In this document: piece after piece, positions 35,155 through 40,658 of the stretch
Layout: each line of letters starts with the position of its first letter
Numbering within the stretch: the stretch's first letter is position 1
From: an uncultured Collinsella sp.
Lineage (GTDB): Bacteria > Actinomycetota > Coriobacteriia > Coriobacteriales > Coriobacteriaceae
Direction of reading: 5' to 3'
NCBI GenBank assembly: GCA_958452935.1
Contig: CAUDVX010000012.1
Location: forward strand, 1 to 40,658
Length of the DNA stretch: 40,658 nucleotides
Notes under the pieces: generated by a model
Databases searched by the model: none
What the model saw: only the letters and a program-made list of their open reading frames with translations
Told to the model about the DNA's origin: nothing
Made by a program: the position numbers and the translations under genes

Positions 35155-35373
35155 ATGGCTACGCTAATTATTCAAGGAAGAAAATATGACGTCACCCAGG
35201 AGCAAGCCGATGAGTACAACGCGCTGTTCGACGAGATGTGCAAAAGGCTCGACGCCCTTCCGACTCCGAAACCGGGAACGCTCAACTTCAAATTGAGCCT
35301 CGATTTCAAGAGCATCACGGACGAGTACATGCCGAGGCTTCGCGAGATAATCGAGGACGCAAATCAGCTATGA
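35155..35373 (+). CDS. Small hypothetical protein (72 aa)
   Basis: The protein starts MATLIIQGRKYDVTQEQADE, is acidic and likely helical, with EYMPRLREIIEDAN at the end. It shows a weak but repeated pattern with the 75-residue protein at 37569: an N-terminal I-x-G-K-x-Y turn, an EYxxLxDE helix, a Pro-rich centre and a C-terminal YxxxxRE helix. No family is recognised. The ribosome binding site is poor. Small size and neighbours suggest a phage or island gene. Confidence 0.5.
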   Translation: MATLIIQGRKYDVTQEQADEYNALFDEMCKRLDALPTPKPGTLNFKLSLDFKSITDEYMPRLREIIEDANQL

Positions 35374-35581
35374 GTCGCGGCAACAAAATCCTCTGACTAG
35401 AGGACGCCGCTTCGACGAAGCTCTTTCCGCACTCCATTGCCGCAATACGATCATTTCCCAACAGCAAAGCTTGATTACCGAACGGTCATCATCCTTAAAA
35501 AGGCCTCGATAAAAAGGAAACAGGATGATGCGTCGCCGCTGTCGCTGCCGTGCACGAACACAAAAGGAGCCATGGCATCAT

Positions 35582-35773
35582 ATGGGAAAAGCTATAGATT
35601 ATGACTCCTTTGGAGTCGATGACCGACCGGATAGGCTCTCTAACGTTCCGGATGAGGCTCTCAAGGCCCTGCTCGAGGAAGAGCGAGAAAACCTGCCGAA
35701 AACATGGGAAGAGGCATGGAAGCGCAGTATCGACTGGGAACTCGAGCACGGCGTCAGGACCGTCAATGGCTAA
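35582..35773 (+). CDS. Small hypothetical protein (63 aa)
   Basis: MGKAIDYDSFGVDDRPDRLS followed by PDEALKALLEEERENLPKTW: acidic, helical, with Trp residues. AAGGAG lies 12 nt before this ATG; an ATG at 35525 with its own AAGGAAACAGG would add an Arg/Cys-rich stretch that looks non-coding. No family is recognised. Confidence 0.45.
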   Translation: MGKAIDYDSFGVDDRPDRLSNVPDEALKALLEEERENLPKTWEEAWKRSIDWELEHGVRTVNG

Positions 35774-35830
35774 GAACATTGTCGCCGCTCCAAAACGATG
35801 ATATGCCGAACCAGTTGTGAAGGAGCCAAC

Positions 35831-36013
35831 ATGTACATCTACCTCAGCAAGGAGGACAGCGCGAAGCTGGACCGCCTCATGCGTGAGTACGAGCGGACCT
35901 TCCATGAGAGGTGCCACGCTTACTGCATGCGCGATCCTATCGCCGAGATACAGAAGTGCTTGAAAACCGGCAAGCCGTCCAAGATCAAGCCTGAACCCGG
36001 AGCGGTCTACTAG
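35831..36013 (+). CDS. Small hypothetical protein (60 aa)
   Basis: MYIYLSKEDSAKLDRLMREY, then a Cys/His-containing stretch (FHERCHAYCM) and a basic Pro-rich end. AAGGAG lies 5 nt before the ATG. A strong terminator follows 10 nt after the stop, so this ends a small transcription unit. No family is recognised. Confidence 0.55.
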   Translation: MYIYLSKEDSAKLDRLMREYERTFHERCHAYCMRDPIAEIQKCLKTGKPSKIKPEPGAVY

Positions 36014-36023
36014 AGCACCTAAA

Positions 36024-36047
36024 GCCCCGCCGGGGCGGGGCCTTTTT
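36024..36047 (+). terminator. Intrinsic terminator
   Basis: A perfect 8-bp stem GCCCCGCC with a 2-nt GG centre (in practice a shorter stem with a 4-nt loop), then CTTTTT. One of four similar GCCCC/GGGGC terminators spaced through 36-37.9 kb. Confidence 0.85.
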
Positions 36048-36049
36048 CC

Positions 36050-36166
36050 ATGCCGCGTGACCCTGACGCAACACTAGACGATGGAACTATCAGGAACCTT
36101 CACGTCGTGCATGCCGACGGGACAATCGAGACCCTAAGAAAAAAGGACGCGGGCCTCGGTTCTTAA
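36050..36166 (+). CDS. Very small ORF (38 aa), doubtful
   Basis: It reads MPRDPDATLDDGTIRNLHVV and continues with a HADGTIETLRKKDA-like end: a composition that looks protein-like. However, it starts inside the terminator T-run and has no ribosome binding site. Its end overlaps an imperfect hairpin (36145-36181). It may be a fragment of a longer phage gene. Confidence 0.25.
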   Translation: MPRDPDATLDDGTIRNLHVVHADGTIETLRKKDAGLGS

Positions 36167-36171
36167 CCAGG

Positions 36172-36792
36172 GTGCGCGTCCTTAACGAGCATTCTACCAC
36201 ACCGGGGCGTGGAGTGCGGCATTACGATCCCAAGGGCATGCGCAACCGCATGAGCGAGATGGAGAATCAGACCGATCTGTCGTTCAACAGCCTTGACGAC
36301 GGCAGGGTGCTTCGCGACTTCATGGCCCTCCACGACCCAGACTGGTTCATGTGCGGCAAGAAGGTGGAGTCCGACTACTCAGATGAGGCAACAAAGGCGA
36401 AAAAGCTTGAAGACGATGACCATCCGATAGAGTTCAGGGTGGCAGAACGCCTAAGCGCGTGCGGAATCCGTGCTGTGTTCGTCGATGATGAAGTTGTCGA
36501 GTTCGATGCTGCGAAAGGACTCGATCAGGTAATCGATCTGCCAGACTTGGATACCGGGCTGGAGATAAAGAACGTTTTCTCCGCTAAGAGCAAGAACACT
36601 ATTAGCGGATATATCGGAAAAGCAAAGAAAAAACGCGGGTTCCAGCAGATCGTCATTGATGCCAGCGAAAACCGCAATCTATCAGATGAGAGAGCAAGGC
36701 AGATGATCGCCAACAGCCTCCGTCGGCATTCCTTGACGAGCGCTCTGATGGTCAATCACGACAAAAAGGTCGAAATGGTATTTCGTTTCTAG
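36172..36792 (+). CDS. Putative nuclease of the CdiA C-terminal / phage nuclease type
   Basis: Up to 206 residues. The C-terminal half has DLDTGLEIKNVFSAKSKNTI, followed by a Lys-rich helix (YIGKAKKKRGFQQIVID). The D...EIK motif, a basic helix and a hydrophobic strand ending in VIDAS resemble tRNase/nuclease domains at the C-termini of contact-dependent toxins and in phage proteins. The start is unclear: the GTG at 36172 lies in a hairpin arm and has no ribosome binding site; ATGs at 36238 and 36250 are more plausible. It may be the end of a truncated larger protein. No immunity gene is recognised next to it. Confidence 0.5.
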   Translation: MRVLNEHSTTPGRGVRHYDPKGMRNRMSEMENQTDLSFNSLDDGRVLRDFMALHDPDWFMCGKKVESDYSDEATKAKKLEDDDHPIEFRVAERLSACGIRAVFVDDEVVEFDAAKGLDQVIDLPDLDTGLEIKNVFSAKSKNTISGYIGKAKKKRGFQQIVIDASENRNLSDERARQMIANSLRRHSLTSALMVNHDKKVEMVFRF

Positions 36793-36859
36793 ACTTGAAG
36801 AGGGTCTCATACCGCTACGGCGGTACAAGGCCCCCTTCAATAAGAATCATAACATTCAT

Positions 36860-36945
36860 CGGGGCGTGGCGGAATTGGCAGACGCGCGTGTCTCAGGAGC
36901 ACGTGGGCATCGCTCGTGTGGGTTCGAGTCCCACCGCCCCGACCA
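36860..36945 (+). tRNA. tRNA-Leu (anticodon CAG)
   Basis: The acceptor stem CGGGGCG pairs with CGCCCCG, followed by A and an encoded CCA. The D-arm GCGGAATTGGCAGACGC is typical of tRNA-Leu. The anticodon stem 36887-36891/36899-36903 holds the loop CTCAGGA with CAG at 36894-36896. There is a long variable arm, and the T-arm is GTGGG-TTCGAGT-CCCAC. Class II structure is complete. A short terminator follows. Confidence 0.97.
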
Positions 36946-36955
36946 GCAACAGATC

Positions 36956-36975
36956 GGCCCCGCTAGGGCCTTTTT
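36956..36975 (+). terminator. Terminator after tRNA-Leu
   Basis: A 5-bp GC stem GGCCC/GGGCC with loop CGCTA and five T, 10 nt after the CCA. Confidence 0.75.
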
Positions 36976-36995
36976 CATAGAGAACGGAGGCATTC

Positions 36996-37190
36996 ATGGC
37001 AGCAAACAACGCATCGCGCGGTGGGGTCGGGTTCTTCACCCTGCTCGGCCTGCTCTTCATCGGCCTCAAGCTCACGGGCTTCGTCGACTGGGCGTGGTGG
37101 GTCGTGCTCGCCCCCATCTGGGGCCAGCTCGCCCTCATCGCCCAGCTGTTCGTCGCGCTCGTCATCGCCGAGCTCGTGAAGGACGATTAA
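36996..37190 (+). CDS. Small phage-type membrane protein (TM Fragile-X-F-associated-like)
   Basis: 64 residues: FFTLLGLLFIGLKLTGFVDW, then WWVVLAPIWGQLALIAQLFV, that is, two hydrophobic helices with a short charged end (LVKDD). The pattern FxxLLxLxFIxLKLTGxIDWxWWWVLxPLW is common in small proteins of bacteriophages. GGAGG lies 5 nt before the ATG. Its function in phages is unknown. Confidence 0.65.
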   Translation: MAANNASRGGVGFFTLLGLLFIGLKLTGFVDWAWWVVLAPIWGQLALIAQLFVALVIAELVKDD

Positions 37191-37277
37191 CCAGACATGC
37201 CCCGTGGGAGGGTGGCGTCGACGCGCCCGAAACCGTCATGCCGCGCAGACACGTAATGCGGGCGATATGTCGAATCA

Positions 37278-37296
37278 AGCCCCGTACGGGGCTTTT
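37278..37296 (+). terminator. Intrinsic terminator
   Basis: The stem AGCCCC/GGGGCT around GTAC is followed by TTT. Same type as the other island terminators. Confidence 0.6.
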
Positions 37297-37404
37297 ACAT
37301 GCACGCCCGCGGTGGGCGGTAACCGCCGCGCCCCACCGTGTTTGCCGGGTCAAGCAAGCTCGTACACGCTCGAGTGGACGAGAACCTTCCGAAAGGAACC
37401 AGAC

Positions 37405-37461
37405 ATGGCAGACGAAGCGACGGAGGGATCATCCCCGCGTGTGCGGGGAACAGCAAGATGA
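37405..37461 (+). pseudogene. Truncated phage-like gene start interrupted by a CRISPR repeat
   Basis: AAAGGAACCAGAC precedes ATG 37405, and the reading frame gives MADEATEG before it enters the isolated type I-E repeat and stops. The start signals look real; the body of the gene is missing. The same arrangement occurs at 37917. Confidence 0.4.
37426..37453. repeat. Isolated type I-E CRISPR repeat
   Basis: 28 nt, GGATCATCCCCGCGTGTG then CGGGGAACAG. The complement starts CTGTTCCCCGC and ends GGGGATGATCC, the consensus form of type I-E repeats, with the CCCCGC-GCGGGG stem. No second copy is seen within 70 nt on either side, so no array remains. The rest of the 37191-37568 gap has a terminator and a gene start, and otherwise nothing I can identify. 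Confidence 0.85.
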
Positions 37462-37568
37462 AGGCCGGGCCTAAGATCTCGAAATACGGGTATAAAGATA
37501 GAGTAAAAATGTCCCCATTGCCGCTGCAGGGGAAGATGACTATCAGCATCTAATCATGAGAGAACTCG

Positions 37569-37796
37569 ATGATCTCAAGGCGATACGTTATAGACGGAAA
37601 GACTTATGAGCTTCCCGAGTCAAGGCTCGGGGAATACGAGCGTCTCGACGACGAGTTTCACGCGGCGCTTTTGAGCGTAGAGTATCCCCCTTTGCCTAAA
37701 AACTGCTTGAGCAGCAAGTACGACGAGCCGATGCGGAAGGTCGTGCGAGAGTACCGAGAGAAATTTCACGACCTGCTCGTCGAGGTCAAAGAGTAA
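37569..37796 (+). CDS. Small hypothetical protein (75 aa)
   Basis: MISRRYVIDGKTYELPESRL, then EYERLDDEFHAALLS, a Pro-rich centre and a helical end with VVREYREKFHDLLVEV. It resembles the protein at 35155 in layout. The ribosome binding site is weak (GAGAG). A strong terminator follows 21 nt after the stop codon. Confidence 0.5.
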   Translation: MISRRYVIDGKTYELPESRLGEYERLDDEFHAALLSVEYPPLPKNCLSSKYDEPMRKVVREYREKFHDLLVEVKE

Positions 37797-37817
37797 CCGC
37801 CCAACATCAGCACCGTC

Positions 37818-37842
37818 AGCCCCGCCACGAGCGGGGCTTTTT
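37818..37842 (+). terminator. Intrinsic terminator
   Basis: The perfect 8-bp stem AGCCCCGC/GCGGGGCT with loop CACGA is followed by four T. Confidence 0.9.
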
Positions 37843-37916
37843 CATGCCGTTACCACGCCGCGAACATGCTTCCCGAGCGGGGGAATCGCCCCCGAACGCA
37901 CAGGGAGGGAGCCTCA

Positions 37917-37972
37917 ATGGCAGAAGAGAACGCGCAGAGCGCCGCGGGCGAGGGCAGCAAACCCCAGGACTC
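37917..37972 (+). pseudogene. 5' end of a phage-like gene cut off by the CRISPR array
   Basis: GGGAGGGAGCCTCA precedes ATG 37917. The frame reads MAEENAQSAAGEGSKPQD and then enters the first CRISPR repeat. An acidic, Ala/Gly/Ser-rich start of this type is common in phage scaffolding or head-assembly proteins, but 18 codons cannot prove it. The frame stays open over the first repeats only by chance. Confidence 0.4.
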
Positions 37973-40639
37973 GTTTGATTACCAGTTAGATCGACACTGC
38001 TCCAAAACGGGTTTGGCGATTAGCAGTCACCGTTCAAAGTTTGATTACCAGTTAGATCGACACTGCTCCAAAACACTTGTAATAGTCGGTATCGGGGTCA
38101 AGCGTTTGATTACCAGTTAGATCGACACTGCTCCAAAACGACGCCGCCTGCGAATATTACCGCGCGAAGGTTTGATTACCAGTTAGATCGACACTGCTCC
38201 AAAACCGGCTCGATGGTTGCCCCACACTGTAGGCAGTTTGATAACCAGTTAGATCGACACTGCTCCAAAACTGTTCCCCTTCCATCTTCAAGCGCTCAAT
38301 GGTTTGATTACCAGTTAGATCGACACTGCTCCAAAACTTGCAGCTTCCTTGGTGCCGTCCTCGAACTGTTTGATTACCAGTTAGATCGACACTGCTCCAA
38401 AACTTGACAAGAGAAGAAAGAGCTTAGATCAGAGTTTGATTACCAGTTAGATCGACACTGCTCCAAAACCCATGCGCAAGTACGTGCCGGTGCTGAAGAG
38501 TTTGATTACCAGTTAGATCGACACTGCTCCAAAACTGTTGACGTAATCCTGCGCCCGCCTTCTCAGTTTGATTACCAGTTAGATCGACACTGCTCCAAAA
38601 CTGGTTCTCTCCGTTTCGTTTGTGAGGTTAAGTTTGATTACCAGTTAGATCGACACTGCTCCAAAACGAGGAAGTACGCAGAGAGCGCGCCTAGTTGTTT
38701 GATTACCAGTTAGATCGACACTGCTCCAAAACCCTGGGAGATGGCGCCTGCCACCGACAAGCGTTTGATTACCAGTTAGATCGACACTGCTCCAAAACGG
38801 AAAAGTGCATAAGCTGGGGCCGTTTGTGGTTTGATTACCAGTTAGATCGACACTGCTCCAAAACTGACCGTGCGCTCCACGAACTTACCAGCAAGTTTGA
38901 TTACCAGTTAGATCGACACTGCTCCAAAACTCTGGTTCCTGCTCACGGATGCAAACGCTGGTTTGATTACCAGTTAGATCGACACTGCTCCAAAACCTAT
39001 GAAATTCGACCCATGGACATTCGTCGGTTTGATTACCAGTTAGATCGACACTGCTCCAAAACAAAGTCGACGGCCACGAGCGTGACGTGATCGTTTGATT
39101 ACCAGTTAGATCGACACTGCTCCAAAACCCCCGTTTCAGGACTGCTGCACAGTATCGCGTTTGATTACCAGTTAGATCGACACTGCTCCAAAACGCAGCA
39201 GGCTGCGCAGCGGCCTCGCGGCCAGTTTGATTACCAGTTAGATCGACACTGCTCCAAAACTTCGTAGCAGCCATCATGCTCGAAATATTGTTTGATTACC
39301 AGTTAGATCGACACTGCTCCAAAACATATCGACTATGCCATTGCTAAAGTTGACCGTTTGATTACCAGTTAGATCGACACTGCTCCAAAACCGAATGCGC
39401 TGAACGTAGCGAGGGTACGGAGTTTGATTACCAGTTAGATCGACACTGCTCCAAAACAAAGAGAAGTTCGAGAAGGAGCACGCCGAGTTTGATTACCAGT
39501 TAGATCGACACTGCTCCAAAACGGTTAGCGGCATTAGCGCGGGCGAATCGCTGTTTGATTACCAGTTAGATCGACACTGCTCCAAAACGCTAAGTGCAAT
39601 TGTTGATAGCGTTGGGGGTTTGATTACCAGTTAGATCGACACTGCTCCAAAACCGAATACCTCAATCAATGCCGCGCGTCTGTGTTTGATTACCAGTTAG
39701 ATCGACACTGCTCCAAAACAGACAATCCAGACGGTCGTGAAGATTGACAGTTTGATTACCAGTTAGATCGACACTGCTCCAAAACCCAAAATGTCTACAC
39801 ATATCGCCAAACTGGGTTTGATTACCAGTTAGATCGACACTGCTCCAAAACTGGACTGGATGCACGCAAACAGCAGTAAATGTTTGATTACCAGTTAGAT
39901 CGACACTGCTCCAAAACAGATGAACACGAGCATGTTGCGCATCAGGGTTTGATTACCAGTTAGATCGACACTGCTCCAAAACACCGGGGCGACGTCGAGT
40001 CCACCTTTCACTGTTTGATTACCAGTTAGATCGACACTGCTCCAAAACTTTTGCACTGATACCCCGTACCGTTTTATGTTTGATTACCAGTTAGATCGAC
40101 ACTGCTCCAAAACAGCGTGCATATCGTTGAGGTGGTACAGTTTGTTTGATTACCAGTTAGATCGACACTGCTCCAAAACGATAGCTGGTTGTGGGTTTAG
40201 ATAGCGTAGGTTTGATTACCAGTTAGATCGACACTGCTCCAAAACTGCAGCGGCTGCTCGCCCTCATGGGTATCGGTTTGATTACCAGTTAGATCGACAC
40301 TGCTCCAAAACCGGCGGCGCAAGGCAAAGTGCGCGATTTCTGTTTGATTACCAGTTAGATCGACACTGCTCCAAAACTCAATCGTCTGAAGATCAACCAT
40401 GTCGCGCGTTTGATTACCAGTTAGATCGACACTGCTCCAAAACCCTGCCTTGTAGCGTCCGTCGATAACGTCGGTTTGATTACCAGTTAGATCGACACTG
40501 CTCCAAAACCAAAACCGCTACTGGGAGCGCGTGGGCAAGTTTGATTACCAGTTAGATCGACACTGCTCCAAAACCGTACTACTCCATTGTATCGCGTCTT
40601 TGGGTTTGATTACCAGTTAGATCGACACTGCTCCAAAAC
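37973..40639. CRISPR. CRISPR array, at least 41 repeats of 36 bp, type II by repeat
   Basis: The repeats start GTTTGATTACCAG and end CACTGCTCCAAAAC, at 37973, 38039, 38104 and so on to 40604, with 40 complete spacers of 29-30 nt. All appear identical except the fifth (38236), which has A instead of T at position 8. On the minus strand the repeat reads GTTTTGGAGCAGTG to TGGTAATCAAAC, like type II-A repeats (GTTTTAGAGC...TGGT..CAAAAC), so crRNAs are probably read from the minus strand with the leader beyond the right edge. 19 nt after the last repeat are in the window, so the array may continue. No cas9, cas1, cas2 or tracrRNA anti-repeat is seen in the window. Confidence 0.98.
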
Positions 40640-40658
40640 CATTGGAGCAAATTCCCCA

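Noticed and set aside
36145..36181. Hairpin as an intrinsic terminator
   Set aside because: The 17-bp stem is imperfect and followed by only two T, so it is not supported as a terminator.
36866..37474. Open frame covering the tRNA and the small membrane gene
   Set aside because: It starts inside tRNA-Leu and reads a different frame of the 64-residue membrane protein; no ribosome binding site.
37338..37553. Small ORF with GIIPACAGNS
   Set aside because: This string is the known translation of a type I-E CRISPR repeat; no start signals.
38695..39090. Repetitive protein-like frames across the array (FDYQLDRHCSKT and, on the other strand, FWSSVDLTGNQT)
   Set aside because: These are translations of the CRISPR repeat, not proteins.
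40439..40474. Spacer resembling the 37569 gene (ACGTTAT.GACGGA shared)
   Set aside because: Identity is confined to about 13 nt and breaks off; too short for a self-targeting claim.

Overview
The window looks like a chromosomal segment of a high-GC, Gram-positive gut actinobacterium of class Coriobacteriia, most likely Collinsella or a close relative. Grounds: a strong GC bias in coding regions; AAGGAG-type ribosome binding sites; a class III fructose-1,6-bisphosphatase; a sortase-anchored LPxTG surface protein; a C69 dipeptidase; a giant DUF4430/Ig-like surface protein. The assignment is by gene content only.

Layout. 1-9.9 kb is core RNA metabolism: the start of tgt, then queA and queH (three steps of queuosine modification of tRNA), a methionyl-tRNA synthetase-like gene and an RsmB/NOP2-type rRNA m5C methyltransferase. 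With them are an SDR oxidoreductase, a coiled-coil membrane-tethered protein and a DUF3267 membrane protein. The gaps hold several families of palindromic repeats, including two copies of a long-hairpin element placed right after the stop codons of the SDR gene and queA. 9.7-15.6 kb carries a 56-residue membrane protein, a TIM-barrel protein, a DegV protein, fbp and two tandem GtrA-family genes.

15.6-24.1 kb is one minus-strand unit. A cobalamin-type riboswitch precedes a 2394-residue surface protein (seven Ig-like repeats, three DUF4430/transcobalamin-like domains, a PQQ-type propeller, an InlB-type repeat and a C-terminal anchor) and a second DUF4430 protein 9 nt downstream. This suggests surface capture of cobalamin. 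24.2-30.2 kb holds UbiB-like and phasin-like genes in one operon, a C69 dipeptidase, a MITE-like element, and folD next to fchA. FolD lacks the residues needed for its cyclohydrolase step, and FchA is the family that performs that step. 30.5-35 kb has an LPxTG beta-helix protein, two tandem paralogous lipoproteins and an ADP-ribosylglycohydrolase.

35-40.66 kb is accessory DNA: very small genes separated by strong short terminators, a nuclease-like gene, tRNA-Leu(CAG), a phage-type small membrane protein, one isolated type I-E CRISPR repeat, and a phage-like gene start that runs into a large CRISPR array. The array has 41 repeats of 36 bp (37973-40639), reaches the right edge and, by its repeat, is of type II. 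No cas gene lies in the window. This end looks like a decayed prophage or defence island next to, or partly deleted by, CRISPR loci.
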